A stretch of 64,000 nucleotides of DNA, taken from Pseudomonas chlororaphis subsp. piscium. GTDB lineage: Bacteria; Pseudomonadota; Gammaproteobacteria; Pseudomonadales; Pseudomonadaceae. Below, in pieces: positions 37,377 through 47,302 of this stretch (within the stretch, counting starts at the first letter, position 1; each line of letters opens with the position of its first letter). A model generated the notes under the pieces. The model ran no database searches and was not told the DNA's origin. It saw nothing but the letters and a program-made list of their open reading frames with translations. A program made the position numbers and the translations under genes. The stretch is taken from the NCBI RefSeq assembly GCF_003850345.1, contig NZ_CP027707.1:6501001-6565000 (forward strand), in the 5' to 3' direction.

Positions 37377-39374
37377 TTAGTCTTCCAGCAGCTCTTCAGC
37401 CTGACCCAGGATGTTCTCCAGGGTGAAACCGAACTCTTCGAACAAGGCCGGCGCAGGCGCCGACTCGCCGTAGGTGGTCATGCCGATGACGCGACCTTCC
37501 AGGCCGACGTACTTGTACCAGTAGTCCGCGTGAGCGGCCTCGATGGCAATACGGGCGCTGACCTGCAGCGGCAGGACCGACTGCTTGTAACCGGCGTCCT
37601 GAGCATCGAACACGCTGGTGCATGGCATAGACACCACGCGCACCTTGCGGCCCTGCTCGGTCAGTTTGTCGAAAGCCTGCACCGCCAGGCCGACTTCGGA
37701 ACCGGTGGCGATCAGGATCAGCTCAGGCTCGCCTGCGCAGTCCTTGAGCACGTAGCCGCCGCGGCTGATTTCGGCGATCTGCACGGCATTGCGGGTCTGA
37801 TGCTGCAGGTTCTGGCGGGAGAAGATCAGCGCCGAAGGACCGTCCTTGCGCTCGATCGCGTTTTTCCAGGCCACCGCCGATTCCACGGCATCGGCTGGAC
37901 GCCAGGTGTCGAGGTTCGGGGTGCAGCGCAGGCTGGCGATCTGCTCGATCGGCTGGTGCGTCGGACCGTCTTCGCCCAGACCGATGGAGTCGTGGGTGTA
38001 GACGTGGATCACGCGCTGCTTCATCAGGGCCGACATGCGTACTGCGTTGCGCGCGTATTCCATGAACATCAGGAAGGTCGCGCCGTAAGGCACCAGGCCG
38101 CCGTGCAGGGCCACGCCGTTCATGATGGCGGTCATGCCGAACTCGCGAACGCCGTAGTACATGTAGTTGCCGCTAGCGTCTTCGGCGCTGACGCCCTTGC
38201 AGCCTTTCCACAGGGTCAGGTTGGAACCGGCCAGGTCGGCCGAGCCGCCGAGGAATTCCGGCAACAGCGGGCCGAACGCGTTCAGGGCGTTCTGGCTGGC
38301 TTTACGGCTGGCGATGGTTTCGCCCTTGGCCGCGACTTCGGCGATGTAGGCATCGGCCTTCTCGGAGAAATCGGCCGGCAGGTCACCGCTCAGGCGACGC
38401 ACCAGTTCGTTGGCCAGCTCAGGGAATTCGGCGGAATAGGCGGAGAAACGCTGGTCCCACTCGGCTTCGACGGCGCGACCGGTTTCCTTGGCATCCCACT
38501 CGGCGTAGATGTCGGCCGGGATTTCGAACGGACCGTGGTTCCACTTCAGCGCGGCGCGGGTCAGGGCGATTTCCTCGGCGCCCAGTGGCGCGCCGTGGCA
38601 GTCTTCCTTGCCTTGCTTGTTCGGCGAACCGAAGCCGATGGTGGTCTTGCAGCAGATCAGGGTCGGCTGCTCGCTTTTGCGCGCGGTGTCGATCGCGGTC
38701 TTGATCTCTTCAGGGTCGTGACCGTCGACGTTGCGGATCACCTGCCAGTTGTAGGCTTCGAAACGCTTTGGCGTGTCGTCGGTGAACCAGCCTTCGACTT
38801 CGCCGTCGATGGAGATGCCGTTGTCATCGTAGAAGGCGATCAGCTTGCCCAGGCCCAGGGTGCCGGCCAGGGAAGCGACTTCATGGGAAACGCCTTCCAT
38901 CATGCAGCCATCACCCAGGAACACGTAGGTGTGGTGGTCAACAACGTTGTGGCCGGGACGGTTGAACTGCGCCGCCAGGACCTTTTCCGCCAGGGCGAAG
39001 CCCACGGCGTTGGCCAGGCCTTGGCCCAGCGGGCCGGTGGTGGTCTCGACGCCCGGGGTGTAGCCGAATTCCGGGTGACCCGGAGTGCGGCTGTGCAGTT
39101 GGCGGAAGCTCTTCAGGTCGTCGATGGTGACGTCGTAGCCAGTCAGGTGCAGCAGCGAGTAGATCAACATCGAGCCGTGGCCGTTGGACAGCACGAAGCG
39201 GTCACGGTCGGCGAAGGATGGATTGCTCGGGTTGTGCTTCAGGTAGTCACGCCAAAGTACTTCGGCGATATCCGCCATACCCATAGGGGCACCGGGATGG
39301 CCGCTGTTGGCTTTTTGCACGGCATCCATGCTGAGGGCACGAATGGCGTTGGCACGCTCACGACGGCTTGGCAT
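37377..39374 (-). CDS. tkt: Transketolase
   Basis: 665 aa thiamine-diphosphate enzyme of the pentose phosphate pathway. The N-terminal [12 protein letters not shown] motif and the ThDP/Mg-binding [12 protein letters not shown] segment (GDG...N type) are clear, as is the pyrimidine-domain [14 protein letters not shown]. Length is typical. AGGAGA lies before the ATG at 39374. It is divergent from the ArsR-methyltransferase gene. Confidence 0.97.
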   Translation of the reverse strand: MPSRRERANAIRALSMDAVQKANSGHPGAPMGMADIAEVLWRDYLKHNPSNPSFADRDRFVLSNGHGSMLIYSLLHLTGYDVTIDDLKSFRQLHSRTPGHPEFGYTPGVETTTGPLGQGLANAVGFALAEKVLAAQFNRPGHNVVDHHTYVFLGDGCMMEGVSHEVASLAGTLGLGKLIAFYDDNGISIDGEVEGWFTDDTPKRFEAYNWQVIRNVDGHDPEEIKTAIDTARKSEQPTLICCKTTIGFGSPNKQGKEDCHGAPLGAEEIALTRAALKWNHGPFEIPADIYAEWDAKETGRAVEAEWDQRFSAYSAEFPELANELVRRLSGDLPADFSEKADAYIAEVAAKGETIASRKASQNALNAFGPLLPEFLGGSADLAGSNLTLWKGCKGVSAEDASGNYMYYGVREFGMTAIMNGVALHGGLVPYGATFLMFMEYARNAVRMSALMKQRVIHVYTHDSIGLGEDGPTHQPIEQIASLRCTPNLDTWRPADAVESAVAWKNAIERKDGPSALIFSRQNLQHQTRNAVQIAEISRGGYVLKDCAGEPELILIATGSEVGLAVQAFDKLTEQGRKVRVVSMPCTSVFDAQDAGYKQSVLPLQVSARIAIEAAHADYWYKYVGLEGRVIGMTTYGESAPAPALFEEFGFTLENILGQAEELLED

Positions 39375-39583
39375 CGCTGATCTCCTGAGGGTTATCTAAG
39401 TCGAGTTGAATAAAACGAATCGGAAAAAGGCGTGCATTTTCCCTCAGCCGGTAGGCCGGGGGCAATGACAGATAGTCACTCTAGAGCGTTTTTCCGGTCG
39501 ATAAAGGGGCAATCGCCTGATGAAACCATTCCGCAGCTCGTCTGTAGAACACAACGACCTGCGTTTAAGTGCCATCTATCGAG

Positions 39584-39607
39584 CAATATCAAAACTTTTT
39601 GATATTG
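39584..39607. promoter_or_regulatory. 24-bp palindrome, probable operator of the ArsR-methyltransferase regulator
   Basis: Two perfect 11-nt arms, CAATATCAAAA and TTTTGATATTG, around a CT centre, 42 bp before the regulator's start and in the shared tkt / metK-operon intergenic region. Size, symmetry and AT content fit an ArsR-family site. Autoregulation is inferred. Confidence 0.7.
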
Positions 39608-39648
39608 GTCTTGCGAGGTTGGGGGGGCATCACTAGACTGCTGGCCTT

Positions 39649-40644
39649 ATGAATTTACGCGCGCCCTCCATTAGCCATGATGACTGCGATGAGCTGGCGG
39701 CCCTGTGCAAGGCCGGCGGCGATCCGCTGCGGCTGAATGTATTGCGCGCGCTGGCCAACGACTCGTTCGGCGTACTGGAACTGGCGCAGATTTTTGCTAT
39801 CGGCCAGTCCGGCATGAGCCACCACCTGAAGGTCCTGGCCCAGGCCAACCTGGTGGCGACCCGCCGCGAAGGCAACGCGATCTTCTACCGGCGCGCCCTG
39901 CCCCACACCGAACTGCTGGGCGGCAGGCTGCACGCCGCCCTGCTGGATGAAGTGGACAACCTGACGCTGCCCGGCGAAGTGCAGTCGCGTATCGGCCTGG
40001 TGCACCGCCAGCGGGCGGCCGCCAGCCAGGACTTTTTCTCAAGGGTCGCGGAGAAGTTTCGCGCCCAGCAGGACCTGATCGCAGGACTGCCCCAGTACCG
40101 CGAAAGCGTGCTGGCACTGCTCGACAAACTGAACTTCACGGACACCGCCACGGCGATCGAAGTCGGCCCCGGGGATGGCAGCTTCCTGCCGGAACTGGCC
40201 CACCGCTTCACCCAGGTGACCGCGTTGGACAACAGCCCGGCCATGCTCGAACTGGCACGCCAGGTCTGTGAACGCGAAACGCTGGCTAACGTCAGCCTGC
40301 AACTGGCCGATGCATTGAATGGCGCGAGCCTGACGGCCGATTGCGTGGTGCTGAACATGGTCCTGCACCATTTCGCCGCGCCGGCCGATGCGCTGAAGCG
40401 CCTGGCCGGCTTGCTGCAACCGGGCGGCAGCCTGTTAGTGACAGAGTTGTGCAGCCACAACCAGAGTTGGGCCAGGGAGGCCTGCGGTGATCTCTGGCTG
40501 GGGTTTGACCAGGACGATCTGGCCCGCTGGGCCACCGCTGCGGGACTGGTTCCCGGAGAAAGTCTGTATGTAGGTTTACGTAATGGTTTCCAGATCCAGG
40601 TCCGCCACTTTCAGCGACCGGCTGGCAACACTCACCATCGGTAA
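39649..40644 (+). CDS. ArsR-type regulator fused to SAM-dependent methyltransferase domain
   Basis: 331 aa. Residues about 10-95 are an ArsR winged helix (LCKAGGDPLRLNVLRAL, SGMSHHLKVLAQANLV); residues about 150-310 are a class I methyltransferase fold with motif I EVGPGDGSFLPELA and a later LLQPGGSLLVTE. It matches the P. aeruginosa PA0547-type protein beside metK. ArsR-methyltransferase proteins next to SAM-cycle genes have been described as SAH-responsive repressors (SahR type); whether this one responds to SAH or SAM is inference. metK follows after 19 bp, so the two are an operon. Confidence 0.85.
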   Translation: MNLRAPSISHDDCDELAALCKAGGDPLRLNVLRALANDSFGVLELAQIFAIGQSGMSHHLKVLAQANLVATRREGNAIFYRRALPHTELLGGRLHAALLDEVDNLTLPGEVQSRIGLVHRQRAAASQDFFSRVAEKFRAQQDLIAGLPQYRESVLALLDKLNFTDTATAIEVGPGDGSFLPELAHRFTQVTALDNSPAMLELARQVCERETLANVSLQLADALNGASLTADCVVLNMVLHHFAAPADALKRLAGLLQPGGSLLVTELCSHNQSWAREACGDLWLGFDQDDLARWATAAGLVPGESLYVGLRNGFQIQVRHFQRPAGNTHHR

Positions 40645-40663
40645 ATTTTAGGAAACCGTCGAG

Positions 40664-41854
40664 ATGAGCGAATACTCCCTTTTCACCTCCGAGTCCGTGT
40701 CTGAAGGGCATCCGGACAAAATCGCCGACCAGATTTCCGATGCGGTGCTGGACGCCATCATTGCCCAGGACAAGCACGCCCGCGTAGCGGTGGAAACCCT
40801 GGTCAAGACCGGCGTGGCCATCGTCGCCGGCGAAGTCACCACCTCGGCCTGGGTTGACCTGGAGCAGATCGTTCGTGACGTGATCACCGACATCGGCTAC
40901 ACCAGCTCCGACGTCGGTTTCGACGGCGCGACCTGTGGCGTGATGAACATCATCGGCAAGCAGTCCCCCGACATCAACCAGGGTGTCGACCGTGCCAAGC
41001 CTGAAGACCAGGGCGCCGGCGACCAGGGCCTGATGTTCGGCTACGCCAGCAACGAAACCGACGTGCTGATGCCGGCCCCGATCACCTTCTCGCACCAACT
41101 GGTGCAGCGCCAGGCCGAAGCCCGCAAGTCCGGCCTGCTGCCTTGGCTGCGTCCGGATGCCAAATCCCAGGTCACCTGCCGCTACGAAGGCGGCAAGGTG
41201 GTCGGCATCGACGCCGTGGTCCTGTCGACCCAGCACAACCCTGACGTGTCGTACAAAGACCTGCGCGAAGGCGTGATGGAACTGATCGTCAAGCACGTGC
41301 TGCCGGCCGAACTGCTGTCCAAGGACACCCAGTTCCACATCAACCCGACTGGCCAGTTCATCATCGGCGGCCCGGTCGGCGACTGTGGCCTGACCGGTCG
41401 CAAGATCATCGTCGACAGCTACGGCGGCATGGCCCGTCACGGCGGCGGCGCGTTCTCCGGCAAGGACCCATCGAAGGTCGACCGTTCGGCCGCCTACGCC
41501 GGTCGTTACGTGGCCAAGAACATCGTTGCCGCCGGCCTGGCCGAGCGCTGCGAGATCCAGGTGTCCTACGCCATCGGCGTGGCGCAACCGACGTCGATCT
41601 CGCTGAACACCTTCGGCACCGGCAAGATCAGCGATGACAAGATCATCAAGCTGGTCCGCGAAATCTTCGACCTGCGCCCTTACGCGATCACCACCATGCT
41701 CGACCTGCTGCACCCGATGTATCGCGAAACCGCGGCCTACGGCCACTTCGGCCGTACCCCGCAAACCAAGACCGTGGGTGATGACACCTTCACCACCTTC
41801 ACTTGGGAAAAGACCGATCGCGCCGAAGCCCTGCGCGCCGCTGCCAGCCTGTAA
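40664..41854 (+). CDS. metK: S-adenosylmethionine synthetase
   Basis: 396 aa enzyme forming SAM from methionine and ATP. Conserved parts are [21 protein letters not shown] at the N-terminus, [10 protein letters not shown] (ATP-binding) and [19 protein letters not shown] (phosphate loop). It follows the ArsR-methyltransferase gene by 19 bp and ends before a strong terminator. Confidence 0.98.
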   Translation: MSEYSLFTSESVSEGHPDKIADQISDAVLDAIIAQDKHARVAVETLVKTGVAIVAGEVTTSAWVDLEQIVRDVITDIGYTSSDVGFDGATCGVMNIIGKQSPDINQGVDRAKPEDQGAGDQGLMFGYASNETDVLMPAPITFSHQLVQRQAEARKSGLLPWLRPDAKSQVTCRYEGGKVVGIDAVVLSTQHNPDVSYKDLREGVMELIVKHVLPAELLSKDTQFHINPTGQFIIGGPVGDCGLTGRKIIVDSYGGMARHGGGAFSGKDPSKVDRSAAYAGRYVAKNIVAAGLAERCEIQVSYAIGVAQPTSISLNTFGTGKISDDKIIKLVREIFDLRPYAITTMLDLLHPMYRETAAYGHFGRTPQTKTVGDDTFTTFTWEKTDRAEALRAAASL

Positions 41855-41871
41855 TCACGGCAGCCCCAAGC

Positions 41872-41905
41872 AGCCCCGCAAGGTTCGCCCTTGCGGGGCT
41901 TTTTT
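41872..41905 (+). terminator. Rho-independent terminator after metK
   Basis: 12-bp perfect stem AGCCCCGCAAGG / CCTTGCGGGGCT with a TTCGC loop and a T-run, 17 bp after the metK stop. Confidence 0.93.
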
Positions 41906-42246
41906 GTGGCCGCGATTCAGGCCAGTGGCGCAGGGTTTTCGACAAACCTTGCTGGCGAAAGAACCACTCATCACGCCTCCCCCAAGCTGCAGAAACGGCC
42001 GGACACACTACGAATCAACAGCGAGGTGGATTGGTTACCCCTTCCTCCCCACAGAGCTTGCTACCATTACCCGCTTCGGACGAGCCTTTGTTCCCGTGAT
42101 CCGCAGGTCCCGACCTGAATAAAAAATTGTGTGCCGACGGAATGCAGCCCCCCTTTGCATCCGGCGGTGTTGAACCCCGGGGACGCAGATGGCTCAAACA
42201 GCCCATCGCCCCACTCCTGCTATTCATCTTTTCATATGGAGCCTTT
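41906..42246. other. Gene-free stretch between metK and the DUF1090 gene
   Basis: About 340 bp. I see no convincing ORF, repeat or RNA; it must contain the promoter of the DUF1090 gene. AATAAAAAATTGTG around 42118-42131 is the only AT-rich spot. Confidence 0.5.
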
Positions 42247-42642
42247 ATGAAATTTCTTGCACCACTCACCCTCTTCGCCGCATTCGCCCTGACAGCCCCA
42301 GCCCTGATGGCCGCCGAGCAGACCCCGGAACTCACCGGCTGCGCCGCCAAGCGCCAAGCCATCAGCACCCAGATCGAACAGGCCAAGGCCCACGGCAACA
42401 GCGAGCAACAGGCCGGCCTGGAAAAAGCCTTGAGCGAAGCCACCGCGAACTGCACCGACGCCTCGCTGAAAAAGGAACGCGAAAACAAGGTGCTGGAAGC
42501 CAAGCACGAAGTCAGCCGGCGTCAGACCGACCTGGACAAGGCCATGAAAAAAGGCGACGCCGAGAAGATCAACAAGCGCAAGGACAAGCTGGCCGAGTCC
42601 CGCAAGGAATTGCAGGAAGCCCTCGACGAACTGGACAAATAA
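42247..42642 (+). CDS. DUF1090 periplasmic protein (YqjC-like)
   Basis: 131 aa. A signal peptide of about 22 residues (ending ALMAAE) precedes a highly charged, alpha-helical, probably coiled-coil region rich in Lys, Glu and Ala (KKERENKVLEAKHEV and onward), with two cysteines early in the mature part. This is the DUF1090/YqjC family, periplasmic and of unknown function. GGAG precedes the ATG at 42247; the longer frame upstream is not conserved-looking. Confidence 0.85.
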   Translation: MKFLAPLTLFAAFALTAPALMAAEQTPELTGCAAKRQAISTQIEQAKAHGNSEQQAGLEKALSEATANCTDASLKKERENKVLEAKHEVSRRQTDLDKAMKKGDAEKINKRKDKLAESRKELQEALDELDK

Positions 42643-42694
42643 GTTCGAGCCGCCGCGGCAGATGTGCCTGCCGCAGCCACCTCAGGCGACGGGA

Positions 42695-43144
42695 TCAGTG
42701 ATCGCGAAACTCTTTATGGCAGGCACTGCAGGCATCTTCGACTTTCTGCACCGCCGGCCCCAGGTTGCTGGCCTTGTACGGCTGGACCTGGCTGGCGACT
42801 ACCAATTCACCGGTGGCCGCCTCGAGGGTACGGGCCAGTTCCTGGAAACGCGCCTGCTTCTGCCAGACATCGTCAGTCGCGCTGCTGTGCTCCTGCTCCT
42901 TGACCTGCGGGAAGTGCTTCCAGGGTTCGTGAGACAGGTTGTCCAGCTTGATCGCACCTTCGGTAAAACGCGGGCCGTCGAAGGGGATACGCCCACGGAG
43001 CATGCCGCCCAGGTCTTCACCGGTCTTGAGCATCTGTTTGAAGATCGCCTTGCGCTGACCCAGCGGGGAGTTCGGATCGACACCGCCGCAGGCGGACAAC
43101 GTCAGGCAGGCCAGCAATACAACAGAGAGTCTTTTAAGAGTCAT
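42695..43144 (-). CDS. Cytochrome c'-type lipoprotein
   Basis: 149 aa. The signal peptide ends in a lipobox (LSAC, Cys19), so the protein is probably lipid-anchored. It is a four-helix class II cytochrome c with the haem motif CSACH at about 139-143 near the C-terminus, the usual place for cytochrome c'. Its role (NO binding or electron transfer) cannot be judged from sequence. It is divergent from mltA. Confidence 0.85.
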   Translation of the reverse strand: MTLKRLSVVLLACLTLSACGGVDPNSPLGQRKAIFKQMLKTGEDLGGMLRGRIPFDGPRFTEGAIKLDNLSHEPWKHFPQVKEQEHSSATDDVWQKQARFQELARTLEAATGELVVASQVQPYKASNLGPAVQKVEDACSACHKEFRDH

Positions 43145-43272
43145 GGTGGCTTCGGGTCACGGGAAACGGCCGCCAGTATCCTCGCCTGCCCGGCAAAGAC
43201 CAATAGCCCTATTAACAATATGGATTGCCTGAAGTCGCCATGCGCCCAGGCAAGCCACAAAGGAAGTACCCA

Positions 43273-44448
43273 ATGAACACCCGTTTCAAGCTGTGGCGTC
43301 GACACCTGGCCTGGGCCTTGCCGACCGCGATCCTGCTGGCCGGATGCAATGGCGGCGAAGTCGGCAAGCCACCCCAGCCCCACGCCATCGCCACCTATAC
43401 CAGCGCCAGCTGGGAAGCCTTGCCCACTGTGTCCGACGACGACCTGCTGGCCGGCTTCGGCTCCTGGCGCAGCGCCTGCACCCGGCTGAAGGCCGACCCG
43501 GTGTGGGGCCCGACCTGCGCGACCGCGGCCAATGTGCCGCTCACTGCCCTGGATGTCCGCAGCTTTCTCAAGGAACGCCTGGACGTCTACGGCCTGCGCT
43601 CGGCCAGCGGCAGCAGCAACGGCCTGATCACCGGCTACTACGAACCTGTCTATCCGGGCAGCCTGACCCAGACCAAGACAGCGTCGGTGCCGGTCTACGG
43701 CGTGCCGGAAGACATGATCATCGTCGCTCTCGACAGCATTTATCCCGAACTCAAGGGCAAGCGCCTGCGTGGCCGCCTCGAAGGCCGGGTGCTGAAACCC
43801 TATGACGATGCCGCGACCATCGAGACCAAGGGGGTCAAGGCGCCGGTGATCGCCTGGCTGACCGACCCGATGAACCTGCAGTTCCTGCAGATCCAGGGCT
43901 CGGGCCGCATCCAGCTGGAAGACGGGCGCCAGTTGCGCATCGGTTATGCCGATCAGAACGGTCACCCCTACCGCCCCATCGGCCGCTGGCTGGTGGATCA
44001 GGGCGAGTTGAAGAAAGAAGACGTGACCATGGGCACCATCGCAGCCTGGGCCAAGGCCAACCCCAATCGCATCCCGGAACTGCTGGGCAGCAACCCCAGC
44101 TACGTGTTCTTCAACCGCAACCCGGACAGCAACGAAGGCCCGCGCGGCTCGCTGAACGTACCGCTGACGTCCGGCTACAGCGTGGCGGTGGACCGCAAGG
44201 TGATTCCGCTGGGCAGCCTGCTGTGGCTCTCCACCACCCGGCCCGATGGCAGCAGCCTGATCCGCCCGGTGGCGGCGCAGGACACCGGTGGCGCGATCGC
44301 CGGCGAAGTTCGCGCCGACCTGTTCTGGGGCACCGGCGACGCGGCCGGGCAACTGGCGGGGGACATGAAACAGCAGGGCCAGATCTGGATGCTCTGGCCC
44401 AAGGGCGCCACGCTGCCGAAAGTGCCTGAAGTCACCGACAGCAAATGA
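43273..44448 (+). CDS. mltA: Membrane-bound lytic murein transglycosylase A
   Basis: 391 aa outer-membrane lipoprotein cleaving peptidoglycan glycan strands. Lipobox LLAGC with Cys near residue 26; MltA barrel domain with ITGYYEPVYPGS and IQGSGRIQLEDG; and a C-terminal 3D domain (VPLGSLLWL... AAQDTGGAI) carrying the catalytic Asp. The ATG at 43273 (MNTRFKLWRRH) is chosen because the signal peptide then has normal length. Confidence 0.94.
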   Translation: MNTRFKLWRRHLAWALPTAILLAGCNGGEVGKPPQPHAIATYTSASWEALPTVSDDDLLAGFGSWRSACTRLKADPVWGPTCATAANVPLTALDVRSFLKERLDVYGLRSASGSSNGLITGYYEPVYPGSLTQTKTASVPVYGVPEDMIIVALDSIYPELKGKRLRGRLEGRVLKPYDDAATIETKGVKAPVIAWLTDPMNLQFLQIQGSGRIQLEDGRQLRIGYADQNGHPYRPIGRWLVDQGELKKEDVTMGTIAAWAKANPNRIPELLGSNPSYVFFNRNPDSNEGPRGSLNVPLTSGYSVAVDRKVIPLGSLLWLSTTRPDGSSLIRPVAAQDTGGAIAGEVRADLFWGTGDAAGQLAGDMKQQGQIWMLWPKGATLPKVPEVTDSK

Positions 44449-44458
44449 CCCCGTGACT

Positions 44459-44485
44459 GCTGCCGCTTCGGCGAGAGGCGGCAGC
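44459..44485. terminator. Possible terminator hairpin between mltA and the MAPEG gene
   Basis: GCTGCCGC and GCGGCAGC form an 8-bp stem between two convergent genes. There is no T-run, so termination strength is uncertain. Confidence 0.45.
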
Positions 44486-44500
44486 CGCTACCAAAGCCGC

Positions 44501-44887
44501 TCAGATCGAGACGAAAAAGAAGCTGGCAATCAGCGCCATGCCGACGAACCACACCAGCGAACGCAGGACCGCCCAGTCCGCCAGGTAGCAGATGATGTAC
44601 AGCAGGCGGCTGGTGATGAACAGCACCGCCAGCACATCGATGGTCACCAGTTCGGCGACGTTGGCGACATGGGCAATGATCACCCCCGCCGCAAAGGCCG
44701 GGGTCACTTCAAAACTGTTGAGCTGTGCCGCTTGCGCCCGCCGGGGGAACCCCTCGAGGGTCTCGAGATAGGCCCGCGGGTCATGGTTCTGCCGCAGGCC
44801 AAAGTTGCCCCCGCTGAACTTGGCGATACTGTTACACAGATACGGCAGGAAGATGGCGATCAATACACACCAGAAAGCGACGGTCAT
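44501..44887 (-). CDS. MAPEG-family membrane protein
   Basis: 128 aa integral membrane protein with four hydrophobic segments (about 1-20, 62-80, 83-102, 106-127) and the MAPEG-type motif NHDPRAYLETLEGFPRRAQAAQLNSFE between the first two. Family members include glutathione-dependent enzymes of eicosanoid metabolism; bacterial versions such as this are mostly uncharacterised. It is followed upstream by the EamA transporter gene on the same strand. Confidence 0.85.
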   Translation of the reverse strand: MTVAFWCVLIAIFLPYLCNSIAKFSGGNFGLRQNHDPRAYLETLEGFPRRAQAAQLNSFEVTPAFAAGVIIAHVANVAELVTIDVLAVLFITSRLLYIICYLADWAVLRSLVWFVGMALIASFFFVSI

Positions 44888-44923
44888 GGCAGAGTCCTTT
44901 TTAAAGTCATGAGGGGAGCGGGG

Positions 44924-45757
44924 TCAGAACTTCATCACCAGCATGCCGATCAGCACCAGCCCACAAGCTAAGAGCCGAGGTCGGCCGAAAGGTTCTTTCA
45001 GGTACCGCATGCCGAACAACACCACCAGGATCACGCTGATTTCCCGCAGCGCCGCCGCCTCGGCGATCGATCCCAGCTGCATGGCCCACAGCACCAGAGC
45101 GTAGCTGAACAATACGCAGAACCCGACACTCAACCCCAACTGCCATTGCTCGCGCCAGAACAGGGTGAAGGCCGCACGCTTGCGCAGCAGCGCCAGCAGC
45201 GGGAAGGGCCAGGCGCTGAACAGCGTCACCCACACCAGGTAATCCAGCGGATGGGACCAGCGGCGCAACGCCTGGCCGTCGATAAAGGTGTAGCAGCCGA
45301 TGCACAGGCCGATCAGCGCCACCACCGGCAACATCGACCACGGCAGGCGGTCGCCGCCACCGCCCTGCCACAGCAGGCACAACATGCCGAAAGGGATCAA
45401 CAGGATGCCGAGGATCTGCTGGGGGCTGAGCACCTCGCCCGCGAAGATCAGGGTCAAGGCCAGCACCACCAGGGGCGAAAGGCCGCGCATCAGCGGATAG
45501 ACCAGGCCCAGGTCGCCGACCCGATAGGCCTGGATCAGCAAATAGCGGTAGAGCAATTCGAAAACCGCCGACGCCAGGATCCACGGCCAGATATCCAGCG
45601 GCGGCCACTCGACGAACCCCAGCATCAGCGCCACGAACAGCAAGGCGACGCTGTCCATGCAGGCCACCACCAATAACCGCTCGCCGCTGAACTTGATCAG
45701 CGTATTCCACGCCGCATGCAACAGCGCCGCCACCAGAACCAGAGTTGTCGCCAGCAC
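44924..45757 (-). CDS. EamA-family (DMT) transporter
   Basis: 277 aa with ten hydrophobic segments arranged as two EamA repeats (about 1-135 and 145-277). Typical elements are LLHAAWNTLIKFS in the first helix and AAALREISVILVVLFGM late in the second repeat. Substrates of the family include amino acids and metabolites; none can be assigned here. Its stop codon is about 35 bp before the MAPEG gene start on the same strand, so they may be co-transcribed. Confidence 0.85.
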   Translation of the reverse strand: MLATTLVLVAALLHAAWNTLIKFSGERLLVVACMDSVALLFVALMLGFVEWPPLDIWPWILASAVFELLYRYLLIQAYRVGDLGLVYPLMRGLSPLVVLALTLIFAGEVLSPQQILGILLIPFGMLCLLWQGGGGDRLPWSMLPVVALIGLCIGCYTFIDGQALRRWSHPLDYLVWVTLFSAWPFPLLALLRKRAAFTLFWREQWQLGLSVGFCVLFSYALVLWAMQLGSIAEAAALREISVILVVLFGMRYLKEPFGRPRLLACGLVLIGMLVMKF

Positions 45758-45966
45758 CTCACACTCCCTGTTTGCTACAAGAGAATCGATTCACCTAGGC
45801 ACAACGGCTGTCTATACTGACGCCGACCACGCCGCACTCAGTTGCGCATATCTATTCCAATAATTCCTGCTGCTGCCCGATCCGCCGGACCCGATCCGAT
45901 GGAGGAGCAAAGCCGGCATGCGTATGCCTGATCAGGGCGTCAAGACTACAGACAGAGAATCCTCGC

Positions 45967-47136
45967 ATGCCACTCGCCTTGCTCGCACTGGCTGTTGCCG
46001 CCTTCGGCATCGGCACCACTGAATTCGTCATCATGGGCCTGCTGCCCGATGTCGCCCGCGACCTGTCCGTCAGCATTCCCCATGCGGGCCTGCTGATTAC
46101 CGGCTACGCCCTGGGCGTGGTGTTCGGCGCGCCGATCCTCGCCGTCGGCACCGCCAACATGCCACGCAAGGCCACGTTGCTGGGCATGACCCTGATGTTC
46201 ATCCTCGGCAACGTGCTCTGCGCGCTGGCGCCGAACTACGCCACGCTGATGGCCGCGCGGGTGATCACCGCGCTGTGCCACGGCGCGTTTTTCGGCATCG
46301 GCTCGGTAGTCGCCGCCAGCCTGGTGGCGCCGAACAAACGCGCCCAGGCGATCGCCATGATGTTCACCGGCCTGACCCTGGCCAATGTACTCGGCGTGCC
46401 GCTGGGCACGGCGCTGGGGCAATACGCCGGCTGGCGCTCGACCTTCTGGGCGGTGTCGGTGATCGGGGTGATCGCCGCCATTGCCCAGTGGCTCTGGCTG
46501 CCCCGGCACATCGCCATGGACAAGGCCAATCTGGCCAGCGAGTTCAAGGTCCTGGGCAAGACCAACGTGCTGCTGGCCCTGGGCATGAGCGTGCTGGCCT
46601 CCACCAGCCTGTTCAGCGTCTTCACCTATATCGCGCCGATCCTGCAGGACGTCACCGGCGTCAGCCCCCATGGCGTGACCATCATGTTGCTGCTGTTCGG
46701 CGTCGGCCTGACGGCCGGCAGCATGCTCGGCGGACGCCTGGCCGACAGCCGCCTGCTGCCGTCGCTGGTGGCCATGGCGCTGGCCGTGGTGCTGGTGCTG
46801 GCCGCGTTCAGCCAGACCAGCCACCTGCTGATTCCGGCGGCGATCACCTTGCTGTTGTGGGGGATTTTCGCCTTCGCCCTGTGCCCGATCCTGCAACTGC
46901 TGATCATCGACCAGGCGCACGAGGCCCCCAACCTGGGCTCGACCCTGAACCAGAGCGCCTTCAACCTGGGCAACGCCGCCGGCGCCTGGATCGGCGGCCT
47001 GGTGGTCGCCAGCGGCGCCGACCTGGCCGACCTGCCGTGGACCGGTGCACTGGTCGGCGGGCTGACAGTGCTGACCGCGCTGTTGTTCATTTACCTGCAA
47101 CGTCGCCAGCCTGCTGTGGTCAACGTATCAGGCTAA
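45967..47136 (+). CDS. MFS transporter, AraJ/DHA1-type
   Basis: 389 aa with 12 hydrophobic segments. The N-terminal FGIGTTEFVIMGLLPDVARDL is the signature of the AraJ/YdhP/NepI group of sugar- or purine-efflux and drug-efflux permeases. LLGGRLADSR is the motif A equivalent in the second half. Substrate is not predictable. It is divergent from the EamA gene. Confidence 0.88.
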   Translation: MPLALLALAVAAFGIGTTEFVIMGLLPDVARDLSVSIPHAGLLITGYALGVVFGAPILAVGTANMPRKATLLGMTLMFILGNVLCALAPNYATLMAARVITALCHGAFFGIGSVVAASLVAPNKRAQAIAMMFTGLTLANVLGVPLGTALGQYAGWRSTFWAVSVIGVIAAIAQWLWLPRHIAMDKANLASEFKVLGKTNVLLALGMSVLASTSLFSVFTYIAPILQDVTGVSPHGVTIMLLLFGVGLTAGSMLGGRLADSRLLPSLVAMALAVVLVLAAFSQTSHLLIPAAITLLLWGIFAFALCPILQLLIIDQAHEAPNLGSTLNQSAFNLGNAAGAWIGGLVVASGADLADLPWTGALVGGLTVLTALLFIYLQRRQPAVVNVSG

Positions 47137-47251
47137 GACTCGACCGGGCCGGTGCTCCAGAACCGCGCACTGGCTGCCCGGTTCACCGACAGAAGAATCT
47201 GAACTTTCCTTGTCGGTGTGCCCCGGGCCGCCAGCGGCCCATCAAACCCTT

Positions 47252-47276
47252 GCCCGATGGCTTTCGGGCTTTCTTT
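47252..47276 (+). terminator. Likely terminator after the AraJ-type gene
   Basis: GCCCGA and TCGGGC form a 6-bp stem with a TGGCTT loop, followed by TTTCTTTT. It lies between the MFS gene and the antiporter gene. Confidence 0.6.
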
Positions 47277-47302
47277 TCACGTTTCTATCCAAGGGACTCC
47301 GG

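Noticed and set aside
45146..45676. 176-aa plus-strand frame opposite the EamA gene
   Set aside because: Gln/His/Arg-rich antisense composition; the EamA transporter explains the region.
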